Shown here: one piece after another, positions 23,241-31,734 of the stretch
Numbering within the stretch: the stretch's first letter is position 1
Layout of the letters: the number at the start of each line of letters is the position of its first letter
Source: an uncultured Flavobacteriaceae bacterium
Lineage (GTDB): Bacteria; Bacteroidota; Bacteroidia; Flavobacteriales; Flavobacteriaceae
Assembly: GCA_947500445.1 (NCBI GenBank)
Contig: CANMSB010000042.1
Span: 1 to 34,273 of the forward strand
Length of the DNA stretch: 34,273 nt
Direction: 5' to 3'
Made by a program: the position numbers and the translations under genes
The notes under the pieces: generated by a model
Databases searched by the model: none
Told to the model about the DNA's origin: nothing
Seen by the model: only the letters and a program-made list of their open reading frames with translations

Positions 23241-24590
23241 ATGCAACACACTTATGTCCTTAAAGTTAGTTTGATAACCGCCCTTGGTGGTTTCTTGTTC
23301 GGTTTTGATACTGCGGTCATTTCCGGTGCCAATTTATATATTCAGTCCTATTTTGAACTGGATGAAGTGCAATTCGGTTTCGTGGTCAGCAGTATGTTGA
23401 TCGGTTGTGCTTTGGGAGGGGTATTGTTCGGTCCATTGACCGGTTCTTGGGGGCGAAAAAAAATGTTGTTGGTCACGGGCATTCTTTTTTTTATATCGGC
23501 CCTTGGTAGCGCATTGTCCACTTCGGTTACCGCTTTTATCCTATATCGGATCGTAGGAGGTGTCGGGGTAGGTGCCGCTTCCATGCTCTCCCCCTTGTAC
23601 ATCGCTGAGGTGAGTCCGGCCGCCATTCGCGGAAGAATGGTATCGTTGAACCAATTGACCATTGTGTTGGGCATTACCATATCGTTTTTTTCCAACTACT
23701 ATTTTACGGGCCTTCCGGAAACGATCAGTTGGAGATGGATGTTGGGCATTGAGACCGTTCCCGCATTTTTGTTTATCGCGCTGTTGTTTTTGGTTCCCGA
23801 AAGTCCGAGGTGGCTTTACTCCAAGCAAAGAATGGAAGAAGCCAATGCTGTTTTGGCGAAAATATATGGACCGGAAAAGATAGTGCCCGTTCAAAAAGGA
23901 ATCCTTGCCGATTTAAAGGTCTCATCCAAAACCGGGGACGGACAAACGAACGTGCAAGCGTTTCAAAAACTTTGGACCCCGAAATACAGGGGAATGGTCG
24001 CGATGGCCATTATTTTTGCCGTACTGCAACAGGTTACGGGAGTGAACGTGGTGATGTACTATACCCCAAATATTTTTGAGCAGATCGGGCTAGGAAAATC
24101 CAGTGCCATTTTTCAGACCATTAGTGTTGGTATAACCATGTCGGTTTTTACCATTTTGGCCATGTTTTTGATCGATCGGGTAGGAAGAAAAAAGTTGATG
24201 CTCTTTGGTGCTATGGGAATGGCGACTTCCCTTATGCTTTTGGGATTCGTGTTCAGTATGGCCAACTCGGCCCCGATAATTGTTTTGTTGTTGATCTTAT
24301 GTTTTATCGCTTTTTTTTCGTTGTCGGCCGGTCCGGTCACTTGGGTGTTGATCAGTGAAATTCTACCCAATGAGATCCGGAGCAGGGCCATAGGTGTCGC
24401 TACCTTTTTTCTATGGATAGGGAACTTTGTGGTAACGTTTACATTCCCTATCCTACTCGAATTTTTTGAGGGTAGTGCAAAAGGACTCATTTTTGTTCTT
24501 TTTGGTCTATTTTGCGTGGTTCTTTTCGTGTACACCAAGCGGCGTTTTACGGAAACCAAAGGAAAGACCTTGGAAGAGATACATCGGTAA
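23241..24590 (+). CDS. sugar:H+ symporter of the MFS sugar porter family
   Basis: 449 residues, twelve membrane spans, close relative of the XylE/GalP group. Family signatures are complete: GGFLFGFDTAVISGA in span 1, GRKKML after span 2, PESPRWLYSKQR before the central loop, QQVTGVNVVMYYTP in span 7, DRVGRKKLM after span 8, WVLISEILPNEIRSRA in span 10, and the C-terminal ETKGKTLEEI. It imports a monosaccharide, probably with protons; the exact sugar cannot be read from sequence. Divergent from the GntR-type regulator and dioxygenase operon, with an operator-like repeat over its promoter, so it is the likely uptake step of that module. Confidence 0.93.
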   Translation: MQHTYVLKVSLITALGGFLFGFDTAVISGANLYIQSYFELDEVQFGFVVSSMLIGCALGGVLFGPLTGSWGRKKMLLVTGILFFISALGSALSTSVTAFILYRIVGGVGVGAASMLSPLYIAEVSPAAIRGRMVSLNQLTIVLGITISFFSNYYFTGLPETISWRWMLGIETVPAFLFIALLFLVPESPRWLYSKQRMEEANAVLAKIYGPEKIVPVQKGILADLKVSSKTGDGQTNVQAFQKLWTPKYRGMVAMAIIFAVLQQVTGVNVVMYYTPNIFEQIGLGKSSAIFQTISVGITMSVFTILAMFLIDRVGRKKLMLFGAMGMATSLMLLGFVFSMANSAPIIVLLLILCFIAFFSLSAGPVTWVLISEILPNEIRSRAIGVATFFLWIGNFVVTFTFPILLEFFEGSAKGLIFVLFGLFCVVLFVYTKRRFTETKGKTLEEIHR

Positions 24591-24791
24591 TGGGCGGCGT
24601 ATCTTTAGATTTTTCAAAAATGTCGTTCACTTGCAGATATCCGTATCGGAGCCATTTGATTTGGTAGCGGGGACAGGGGTAGGGGAGGTTCGGATTACGA
24701 CGAAATAATGGTCAAGGTAATCGTCCGATCTAACTAACTTTGGTGCTTATGGTCATGATTTCTTAGTAATAAATGGTACGTTATCCTATTT

Positions 24792-25637
24792 TCATTTCCA
24801 TTTTATGGAGGAGTTTGTCATAATCATTTCCATGGTTTCCGTATTGTAGATACCATATAGGCTGTCCTTACTTTCCTGTGAGCGCTTAAATTTAAGCAGG
24901 ATTTTATTTTCTTCATTACGCCATTGAACATAATCAATTTCCTCTTCCGTTGTTCTGGTCAATTCTTTACCATTTAATGTTGAAGTATATAAGAAATGAC
25001 GGTCATTACTGGTGACAATACCATCATAGTCGGTATCCTTTTCCGCCAGGAGGTAATACATTTTACCGGTATCGCTACCTTCCTTGCCGGACCACACCTG
25101 CATCCACGAAATGTATCCATTTTTAGGGAGGAGCTTTCCTATCGGATTACAGGCGCCATCAAAAAAATGGATGTTCGTTGTATTAAATACTACCATGTCA
25201 TTATCGTAAAGAAGATACTGTTGGTCCAATTGTCCTTCATAGTCCGTGTTACCGATGTTTGGCGCATAAAAAAATGGTGAAAAGGGTACGCGCATCGGGT
25301 CGGATTTTTTACCGCTCCATACTATTGGCGGAATAAAAGGGTCTTGTTCAATAGGTAGTTTTTTAGAATAATCGGTCGTCGATACCATGGTATAAACCAT
25401 TAATATAGCGATACATCCGATAACGGTAATGGAAAAGATCAATTCCATTCTCCGTTTCGTCTTGAATTTTTGTCTTATTTGGTCGATGGCCCGGGAAACC
25501 TGTTCTTTTGGAAATTCTTTGAAGGTAGCCTTGTCATGGTTGTGGATGTCACTATAAATAGTCGCCCTATTGTCGCCTTTGAACTTTTTACGTTTTGAGG
25601 CGCGCAGGGCCCTGTTTTGACCAAAACGCTTTATCAT
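24792..25637 (-). CDS. single-span membrane protein of unknown function, PD40-like periplasmic part
   Basis: 281 residues from the ATG at 25637. An in-frame TTG nine codons upstream (25664) is less likely than this ATG. Residues 1-60 are basic and cytosolic (MIKRFGQNRALRASKRKKFK). A membrane span covers about 66-86 (LIFSITVIGCIAILMVYTMV). The rest is extracytoplasmic and beta-rich: YLLAEKDTDYDGIVTSNDRH has a calcium-loop look (DTDYDG), and LYTSTLNGKELTRTT resembles a PD40 or TolB blade. No catalytic motif is seen. Not assigned to a named family. It ends 201 bp from the convergent transporter gene and opens the accessory run that continues to the right edge. Confidence 0.7.
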   Translation of the reverse strand: MIKRFGQNRALRASKRKKFKGDNRATIYSDIHNHDKATFKEFPKEQVSRAIDQIRQKFKTKRRMELIFSITVIGCIAILMVYTMVSTTDYSKKLPIEQDPFIPPIVWSGKKSDPMRVPFSPFFYAPNIGNTDYEGQLDQQYLLYDNDMVVFNTTNIHFFDGACNPIGKLLPKNGYISWMQVWSGKEGSDTGKMYYLLAEKDTDYDGIVTSNDRHFLYTSTLNGKELTRTTEEEIDYVQWRNEENKILLKFKRSQESKDSLYGIYNTETMEMIMTNSSIKWK

Positions 25638-25664
25638 GTCGAATATGTGACCTGCAGAACTCAA

Positions 25665-26056
25665 AATCCTTTACCGTGCTTTTGTGTTTTATATGGGTGT
25701 CGAAAAAGCACAAAATGTTACGAAGCCTAGGGTTTTTTATATAGATTGTCAGCTTAAAACTCACCCACATATCTGATATTTCAAACATAGGATTCCTTTT
25801 TCCTTATCCAGATTTATCGGAATATCGTCGCTTTTTTTTGTGATCCTGTTTGTTTCCCGTTCTTGGCTTTTACATGTCGGTATTTGTTGTCTATTTCCAT
25901 ATTCCATAAAATCGTTTGACAGCAATGCTTTGGAATTTATCGAGTAATGAGACCGTTAACTGTTGCGCAGCTACAGTTCGCTAGGGTCAATCGAGTAATT
26001 TATGACACCGTTTAGGGAAAGTGTTCCAACGATAATGGTTACGATATTCATGTTTT
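25665..26056. other. 392-bp gap, largely without a recognisable gene
   Basis: Low-complexity, AT-rich sequence between two unknown membrane-protein genes. No terminator, repeat or promoter stands out. The only coding hint is a 26-codon frame at 25971-26051, listed separately. Confidence 0.4.
25971..26051 (-). CDS. possible 26-residue hydrophobic small protein
   Basis: ATG 26049-26051 to TAG 25971-25973 reads MNIVTIIVGTLSLNGVINYS plus six more residues ending DPSEL. It starts five bases after the stop of the GspG-like gene (TGA then AAAAC then ATG), a spacing that would allow coupled translation. The hydrophobic first half could be a membrane peptide. With 26 codons it may equally be chance. 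Confidence 0.25.
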   Translation of the reverse strand: MNIVTIIVGTLSLNGVINYSIDPSEL

Positions 26057-26518
26057 TCACTTTGATTTGATATCGTCCTCCGTGTTCAATTTTCCGTCCG
26101 GACCTGCAGAAATAATCAGGAAATCGTTTTGGGTCGTGGAATAGTGGTACGGTCGGTTCCATAAATCTTTTTTCCATCGTTGCCTCAAAGGATCATTTCC
26201 GATCAATTGGTCAAAATTATCGGGATAACTCCCAAATTTCTTTTTCCATTTTTCCATTCTTTCTGTCATTTCCGCCAATTCTGTTTCGGTTTTTTCTGGA
26301 AAAGTAACCAAACTCCGATACATTAATGACAAGAACACGATTAAACTTGTCAAGACCAAAAGCGTGATAATGGTTATTACACTTGGTTGTAGAAAATACT
26401 TTTCCATCGGTCTTTGTTTACCATCCGTTTTTTCTTTGCGTGCTACCTGTTTCCGATGTTTATAATCTGAGAAGATTATTCCAAGTTCCGCTAAAGTCGA
26501 TAATATGAAGGCAAACAT
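26057..26518 (-). CDS. membrane protein with a GspG-like C-terminal (type II secretion pseudopilin-like) domain
   Basis: 153 residues from the ATG at 26518 (MFAFILSTLAELGIIFSDY). A TTG 21 codons upstream is in frame but is a weak start. The protein has a short hydrophobic N-terminal helix, a basic linker (HRKQVARKEKTDGKQR) and a clear span at about 46-68. Residues 88-150 resemble the C-terminal domain of major pseudopilins: FGSYPDNFDQLIGNDPL, DLWNRPYHY, and the calcium-loop-like SAGPDGKLNTEDDI. The prepilin cleavage site and N-terminal methylated helix of true pseudopilins are absent, so it is not a working pilin. Such detached GspG-like domains occur in many single-span proteins without known function. 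No type II secretion genes are nearby. Confidence 0.65.
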   Translation of the reverse strand: MFAFILSTLAELGIIFSDYKHRKQVARKEKTDGKQRPMEKYFLQPSVITIITLLVLTSLIVFLSLMYRSLVTFPEKTETELAEMTERMEKWKKKFGSYPDNFDQLIGNDPLRQRWKKDLWNRPYHYSTTQNDFLIISAGPDGKLNTEDDIKSK

Positions 26519-26633
26519 TTTAGATGGTTTAGAAAAATGTGGTACAATGGTGAAGTTATAACCGTATTCAGGACGTTGCAAAAGCGTAACAACGAAGCAT
26601 TGTTCAGGTGTATCTCCGAAGCTGTTGCTTTAC

Positions 26634-27176
26634 TTACACCGATTTTTCATATGCTTCGGCAATCCAGGCTTTGAGTTCCGTATCGACCTCCGACACATCG
26701 GACAATTTTACCCGATGGGTACACATGGTTCCAAATGGTCCTGAATTTTCCAGCCTTTCGCTGGTAGGCGTGTCCTTTAACTTTAACCCTAGATCTATTC
26801 TTGTTTTGGTCGCGGGTTTAATGAGAACAAATTGCCATTTCCGGATGATACTAACACTTCCTTTTTTGGGGGTAACCTTAACATCGGGCCCTAACGAGAG
26901 GACAAACTCCAATAACGCATCATAAATTGGTATCAAATGCGCTTTCCCTTCGTATTGGCTTTTTACCAAATCTTCGGTATCTGTGTTCTCTTCTTTGGAT
27001 AAGCTGACAATGGTATTGGCAAAACCATGGGTTACGTGATATTCCGTTTTTAAATACCGTACTCCCTCCGAATGTTTGGAAAATGACATCGCCCTTAAAA
27101 TGGTTTTCCATTCCGCCAATGACTTCCCGGTTTTTTCGGGCATGTTATCGATCATTGTTTTTAACGCTTTGTCCAT
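26634..27176 (-). CDS. DUF4287 and DUF5655 domain protein
   Basis: 180 residues, cytosolic. The N-terminal part (MDKALKTMIDNMPEKTGKSL, then EWKTILRAMSFSKHSEGVRY) is the DUF4287 domain. Residues about 75-178 are DUF5655: VKVTPKKGSVSIIRKWQFVLIKP, the TKTRIDLGLKLKD strand pair and HRVKLSDVSEVD. This pair is widespread in bacteria as small solitary proteins; a role in binding or DNA transport has been guessed but not shown to my knowledge. It stands alone, 115 bp from the GspG-like gene. It is not related to the membrane proteins on either side. Confidence 0.85.
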   Translation of the reverse strand: MDKALKTMIDNMPEKTGKSLAEWKTILRAMSFSKHSEGVRYLKTEYHVTHGFANTIVSLSKEENTDTEDLVKSQYEGKAHLIPIYDALLEFVLSLGPDVKVTPKKGSVSIIRKWQFVLIKPATKTRIDLGLKLKDTPTSERLENSGPFGTMCTHRVKLSDVSEVDTELKAWIAEAYEKSV

Positions 27177-27622
27177 TTTCTCCTTTTTTTAAGTGCTCAC
27201 CATAATTGATATCATGGGGTAGGGGAACCCTTTGCATTTTTTACATGCGACCCATAGTAAGTTAAAATTAGGAAATTTTCCGTTGGCAGCTATTTGCGCA
27301 TCATAGTAGAGGCATTCCAGTCTTCCGTTTTTTAACAAGTTGCCTTATGTCTTTTTGAACTGCTAAGCATTGCCGTAGCGCGCTGTGCATTGGTGGTTGT
27401 GACGGGGAATCAACTTTGTTGACCAAGGTTTTTGAAACGGGTAAGCCTTCATGCCAAACTACCGAAACGGCACTTGAAACAAAAGAATTAGGGCCGGGTT
27501 TTAAGCAGCTGCCGTCGCGTTGGATTTTACCATTTTGTTCCAACGGTTCTATCCCAAGAAAACGGGTGGAGTTGTTAGGGTCAGCGTGCAGCGGATCGGT
27601 ACCTGTTTGGTGTTGCGGAACG
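27177..27622. other. 446-bp gap without a recognisable gene, possibly decayed coding sequence
   Basis: Between the DUF4287 gene and the 3' end of the outer-membrane barrel gene. Open frames exist on both strands (minus 27301-27645; plus 27416-27913), but both overlap the barrel gene and neither looks like a known family. Base composition here is more GC-rich than in the flanks. It contains a 17-bp exact match (27435-27451) to the reverse complement of 34191-34207. I read this as possible remains of an older gene, not as an intact one. Confidence 0.4.
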
Positions 27623-28420
27623 CTAAAAGGTAGTGTAAATGCCAATGTTCAAGGAAGCTTGCTTTGGCACATTATTTCCAAAAAAGGCTCCACCAAAACC
27701 AACCGTAGCGCCGAATTTCTCCGTGATTTCCACAATTCCCTTAAAGCCAAAGGCACCATATTCCTGGTCGTTTACGTAGAGGCCCGTGGCCGTATTTTCC
27801 AATGGCAATACAATGTTTCCGTTCTCCAAGGATTTTACAACATCGATAAAACCGATCAACCAAATCCGTTTTGTGATTTTATGCCCGATTTCCCCTCCAA
27901 TTTTAACATTTGAACTGTAGTCATTGGTTCTCAAATCGGCACCGATAAAGCTTTGTACATAGGTTTTTCCAAAGCTCCTTCCCATTAAAAAAAGTGGTGT
28001 AAACGTAAAGGCATCATAACCTGTTCTGATTCCAGAATCGGAATCGTAAACGCTGGTATTTGCTTCAACATTGAACTGTCCGGAAAGTATCCAATCCTTT
28101 TGATAAAATCGCTGTTTTACCCCTACGGCAATATTACCAAGCGCCGTGGTACTAAAATCATTGAACGAAATTAGCTTTAAAGGAGCATTTATGACGATAC
28201 TGGTTTGATCTGAAAATCCATATTCGCCATACAATTGAATGGTTTGATCTGAAATTTCCCCGGGAACATCATAATCGGGGCTTCCAAAAATGGTACTGTA
28301 GTTCGGGATAGTGTTGAATGAAAGTTGGGTGTAAAATTTGTTTTTCTCCTGCGTCCACGGGCTTTGGGAAAACACGCCAACGCCCATTGATAAGAATAAG
28401 ATTATGATACCGTTTTTCAT
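27623..28420 (-). CDS. outer membrane beta-barrel protein
   Basis: 265 residues. A signal peptide (MKNGIIILFLSMGVGVFSQ) is followed by alternating hydrophobic/polar strands and a C-terminal aromatic residue (SLNIGIYTTF), the usual outer-membrane assembly signal. Typical strands are KFYTQLSFNTIPNYSTIF, QTIQLYGEYGFSDQTSIVIN and GNIAVGVKQRFYQKDWIL, spaced by short turns. It resembles the phenol-degradation MetA-like/transporter-type barrels that are widespread in Bacteroidota, whose substrates are mostly unknown. No TonB box or plug domain, so it is not TonB-dependent. Solitary, with a plausible promoter 70 bp upstream. Confidence 0.82.
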   Translation of the reverse strand: MKNGIIILFLSMGVGVFSQSPWTQEKNKFYTQLSFNTIPNYSTIFGSPDYDVPGEISDQTIQLYGEYGFSDQTSIVINAPLKLISFNDFSTTALGNIAVGVKQRFYQKDWILSGQFNVEANTSVYDSDSGIRTGYDAFTFTPLFLMGRSFGKTYVQSFIGADLRTNDYSSNVKIGGEIGHKITKRIWLIGFIDVVKSLENGNIVLPLENTATGLYVNDQEYGAFGFKGIVEITEKFGATVGFGGAFFGNNVPKQASLNIGIYTTF

Positions 28421-28493
28421 GGGGTTCTATTGTTATAAGTTCATAGTGCGAAACGATGCCAATCCCGACAAAATGGACTAGAAACACCTATTC

Positions 28494-28525
28494 CTAAAAT
28501 ACCAATAAATCGGTTTATGATCAAA
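28494..28525 (-). promoter_or_regulatory. candidate promoter of the outer-membrane barrel gene
   Basis: On the minus strand a TTTG -33 box (28522-28525) and TATTTTAG (28494-28501, 7 of 8 matches to TAnnTTTG) are 20 bp apart, the right spacing for Bacteroidota sigma factor. The start codon would lie about 70 bases after the transcription start. Confidence 0.45.
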
Positions 28526-28628
28526 CATCAGGTATTAAGGTCGTACAAAAAATGGTATCCTTTCTTTTTTAACGCGCATCTTTGAACCTATCGGCGTTTC
28601 GGATAATTCTTTGTAACAGATTATCATG

Positions 28629-29270
28629 TTATCGCCCCAATCGTTTTCCATCGTAAATTAGGTGTTTTTTGATAGTGCCTGTTACTTCTTGCGAAGCATA
28701 AACTTTCATGTTATCGTTGTCGTATTCAAAAGCAAATTTTGTTTCAGGTAAAATAGTGGATTTCATTTCATAAAAACCGTTCCTGTTTATAGATTGTAGT
28801 TCACTTTCTTCATTATAATTGAATATGTCTTTCATAAAAGTTTCCTCTTCTGCATCCTTATCCAATAAATAGAATAGTTGTTTTGTGATTTTATCGTCTT
28901 CGAAACAAACGACCCGTACTTGTTGCAACATCATTTCGTCGCTATCATTTTCTACAAACAAAAACCACATTTTACTGTTGGTTAGATAATCGATAAAAAC
29001 GCTTCCCCAATTTTCATTTGCATTTTTATAGCTATAAATCAACGTATTGTCGAAAAAATGATTTTTAATGGAATCCAACTTTTCCGTCTCGAATATGGTG
29101 GTTTTTCCTAGCTGGTTTGTTATTGAATAGTAAGGGGTAAAGTCTAAATAGGAATCGCTCCAGTTTATTTTTGAAAATGAAGTACTATTCATTTTTTCTT
29201 TCCTTGCGTTGAAGGATTTTTCGTTTTTTTCAAAAACCGAAACAATTTTTAAATAGTCGTTATCAATCAT
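28629..29270 (-). CDS. protein of unknown function
   Basis: 213 residues from the ATG at 29270. No signal peptide or membrane span is seen; the sequence is acidic and rich in Asp, Asn and Phe (FIDYLTNSKMWFLFVENDSDE, YLLDKDAEEETFMKDIFNYN). Short strands such as QLFYLLDKD and TKFAFEYDNDNMKV suggest a beta-sandwich of the kind found in exported Bacteroidota proteins. The frame stays open for 20 more codons upstream without a start codon (reading up to a stop near 29330), so a lost signal peptide is possible. It is AT-rich compared with the core genes. Not recognised; no function is proposed. Confidence 0.6.
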   Translation of the reverse strand: MIDNDYLKIVSVFEKNEKSFNARKEKMNSTSFSKINWSDSYLDFTPYYSITNQLGKTTIFETEKLDSIKNHFFDNTLIYSYKNANENWGSVFIDYLTNSKMWFLFVENDSDEMMLQQVRVVCFEDDKITKQLFYLLDKDAEEETFMKDIFNYNEESELQSINRNGFYEMKSTILPETKFAFEYDNDNMKVYASQEVTGTIKKHLIYDGKRLGR

Positions 29271-29396
29271 CGCTTTTGTGAGCTCTCCCCGAGTTCGATT
29301 TTTTTGGCGCCATACAAGGTTGATTTAAACGCATATATCCTGTTTTAGCAACGGGCAACTTCATCTGTATCGTAAAACCATCTTATGTATTTTGAA

Positions 29397-30863
29397 TCAA
29401 ACATCATATTTCGTTGTTGCCTTTAGTAGTTCCTTGTATTTGGGTTCGGTCAGTTTTTCTTCCCTTATGATCTGCCTGATCGTTCTACTGCTGCCAATAC
29501 CATCCCTATTCAATAATGTTTTAACCGTTTCTTCATTATCAATTTTATAAATGGTATTAAAAACAAGTTGGCTTTCGCCCAAACCATCAAAATAATACCA
29601 CTGTTTACCATGTTTCCATACCGACCCAAAAGTATACACATCCCCTAATTTACTCCACGTTTCTTGGGTTTCCAAACCCACTAAACGATTAATGGTCGTG
29701 TATCGCTTGTCCAGACTCTTGTCGGTTTTATTGTTGTGCCGTCTTTCAAAAGCATCAATATACAAGGTTTCTATGCCGTTCGAAAATACGAGTGGAGCAA
29801 TTTCCTTGAAATTCTTGTTTGAAAAAGGATTATCTCCGGCGCGGCGTGTTTCTTTTTTTACCGTATCATAGTAGTAAACTCCCTTCATACTGTACCAAAG
29901 TGTGTGATTGACATGAGAGCCAAATTTGCTCATTACCTCATATGGCCCGTTTTTTCTATCAAAAGAAATACTATCGATATAAACGGTTCCATCTAAGGGA
30001 TCATACAAATAAGTCCCATTTTCCCGAGGATTTACGTTAATGCCATACAACGCTTTGTTGTCGGTTATGGGTAACAGTTTATTTTGATGATACACATGTT
30101 TGCCATCCCTAAAATAGACAAAACTTTGCGTGGTGTCGGTGTGGTTATACAAGGGTATTGCAGCTAAACTATCTTTATTCGCATTAGGCATTACTTCCCC
30201 CTTGTAAAATACCTGTTTTCCATTACAGGCAATAGATCTGTTTTTTAGCATGGTAATATAGGGTGTATCACTCTTTGGCAATACTTTTAGGCCATACCGA
30301 TACATTTGAGGCTTTTGGGGTTTGTCGTTACCGAACAGATAATGGCTAATTTGATTTCGTAATCCCTTACGCACGGTCAGGTCCTTGTTTCGTTGGACCG
30401 CTTTATCGCAATAACAGGTTGTTGTTCCATCCGAGTAGTAGTTGTTTCCGATAGGTGCTACCTTTTTAGGATCTAGCTGTGGTATAATGCTATTGCCACA
30501 GTACACGTTTTTATCGTCAATGGCCATATGTCGATCATCATATGCATGGCTAATGGGTTGGAAACTTTTTATATCCGCTTGCGGAACGGGAAAATATCCA
30601 TCACCGGGAACCACAACGTATATCGTGTTTTGGTATACCGTAAATCCCCCAAACAGCGCTTTACCGTTCTGATTTATTTCATCGTCAATATCCGCGGCGC
30701 CGAGAAGAGATATAAAGACGATACATAGGATGATCGTAAGTGCCGAAAAAGCAATAATGATTCTCGTTAGTAGCGTTTTTTTGTGCTCATCTGGATTTTT
30801 AAACATGCTCTTTTTTCGTATAGCCGCTGACCGGGGTCTTTGCAGATTCTCCATTACTACCAT
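29397..30863 (-). CDS. DKNYY-repeat membrane protein
   Basis: 488 residues from an ATG at 30863. Residues 1-30 are basic and cytosolic; a membrane span covers about 34-54 (RIIIAFSALTIILCIVFISL). The extracytoplasmic part carries repeats of the DKNYY type: HMAIDDKNVYCGNSIIPQLD, KQVFYKGEVMPNANKDSLAA, KHVYHQNKLLPITDNKALYG and GTVYIDSISFDRKNGPYEV, each a D/K-x-x-V/x-Y-Y/C unit followed by an acidic step. DKNYY proteins occur scattered in Fusobacteria, Leptospira and Bacteroidota and have no known role; they look like secreted or surface binding repeats. Domain naming is good, function is open. It neighbours other solitary single-span proteins. Confidence 0.75.
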   Translation of the reverse strand: MVVMENLQRPRSAAIRKKSMFKNPDEHKKTLLTRIIIAFSALTIILCIVFISLLGAADIDDEINQNGKALFGGFTVYQNTIYVVVPGDGYFPVPQADIKSFQPISHAYDDRHMAIDDKNVYCGNSIIPQLDPKKVAPIGNNYYSDGTTTCYCDKAVQRNKDLTVRKGLRNQISHYLFGNDKPQKPQMYRYGLKVLPKSDTPYITMLKNRSIACNGKQVFYKGEVMPNANKDSLAAIPLYNHTDTTQSFVYFRDGKHVYHQNKLLPITDNKALYGINVNPRENGTYLYDPLDGTVYIDSISFDRKNGPYEVMSKFGSHVNHTLWYSMKGVYYYDTVKKETRRAGDNPFSNKNFKEIAPLVFSNGIETLYIDAFERRHNNKTDKSLDKRYTTINRLVGLETQETWSKLGDVYTFGSVWKHGKQWYYFDGLGESQLVFNTIYKIDNEETVKTLLNRDGIGSSRTIRQIIREEKLTEPKYKELLKATTKYDV

Positions 30864-31165
30864 TTCAAAGGTACTAGGGAAAAAGACTAAAAATAAGCGA
30901 TCGGTTTCACTTTATAGGATATTGCTACCATTGAACGGATGGCTGCTTGGCGATACGGTATGTTTTGCCCGGAAAAAGCGGTTAAGAAAGGAGGAAATGG
31001 TCCAGGTCAAATTCTTTTTCTATGCCGTCGTCATGAATGGAGTAGGGAGAATAGAAATCGCATGGGTAAATCCAAAAGATTTGAAATATTTAATAACGGC
31101 CCTTAGTAAGTGCTAGAGGACTTATTACCTATGAGCGTAGTAATGTGCACCTCCTTTTCCAGCGT
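30864..31165. other. 302-bp gap without a recognisable gene
   Basis: Upstream of the DKNYY gene and past the end of the VOC gene. A plus-strand open frame (30730-31116) partly covers it; its last 45 codons (ending WVNPKDLKYLITALSKC) read like protein, but the start lies inside the DKNYY gene on the other strand. It may be a gene remnant. No hairpin with a U-tract was found here. Confidence 0.4.
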
Positions 31166-31660
31166 TTAATTTGGGGAATGCAGACCAATTTTATTCCCTT
31201 CGGAGTCAATAAATATTGCATAATATCCGCTTTCGTCTGCGTGAAGTGATTTGGGTACCTGTATTTCTCCGCCGTTTTTTTCTACTTTATCAAGGATCGT
31301 TTGAAGGTTTGCTCCACCGTTTAGGTAAATGGTCACTCCATTAGCCGAGGGTTTATAGCCTTCCGCTTTTATAATAACGCCCGTAACCATTTGTCCCTCA
31401 TAAGGGAGTATGCCCATTTGCATTTCCGGAAACTCCATTTTTTCGATGGTAATGTCCAAAATTGCTTGATAAAAATCGATTGCCCTTGAAATGTCCGTTG
31501 CCGGAATTTCAAAAATGGAAACATAGCTTTTTAAATCTGGAGTTTCTTGTTCTTCGTTTGAATTAATCCGTGTTTTCCCGGTATTAGATTTGTCTTGATT
31601 TTTACAGGATATCATGCAAATGAATAAAACAAGGGTACCGAATGGTAGAAATGTCTTCAT
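31166..31660 (-). CDS. VOC family (glyoxalase/bleomycin-resistance-like) lipoprotein
   Basis: 164 residues from the ATG at 31660. The signal MKTFLPFGTLVLFICMIS carries a lipobox with Cys19, so the domain is exported and lipid-anchored; an upstream ATG would bury the signal. Residues about 45-163 form one VOC pair of beta-alpha-beta units: SIFEIPATDISRAIDFYQ, MGILPYEGQMVTGVII and GYYAIFIDSEGNKIGLHSP. VOC enzymes are normally cytosolic, so the export signal is unusual. A metal-site Glu is possible in the last strand, but no substrate can be named. It starts 74 bp after the AraC gene on the same strand and is probably co-transcribed with or controlled by it. Confidence 0.82.
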   Translation of the reverse strand: MKTFLPFGTLVLFICMISCKNQDKSNTGKTRINSNEEQETPDLKSYVSIFEIPATDISRAIDFYQAILDITIEKMEFPEMQMGILPYEGQMVTGVIIKAEGYKPSANGVTIYLNGGANLQTILDKVEKNGGEIQVPKSLHADESGYYAIFIDSEGNKIGLHSPN

Positions 31661-31734
31661 ATTTTGCGGTTTACGTTTAGGATACAAATATGAAAGATCT
31701 ATCATCACCAAAATTGTAAAAATGCGACAGCTTT

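Noticed and set aside
27301-27913. Two overlapping open frames on opposite strands in the gap before the DUF4287 gene
   Set aside because: Both run into the outer-membrane barrel gene and neither resembles a known family; described as a gap instead.
30730-31116. Plus-strand open frame of 128 codons ending ...LITALSKC
   Set aside because: Its first part lies inside the DKNYY gene on the other strand; only the last 45 codons might be a remnant.
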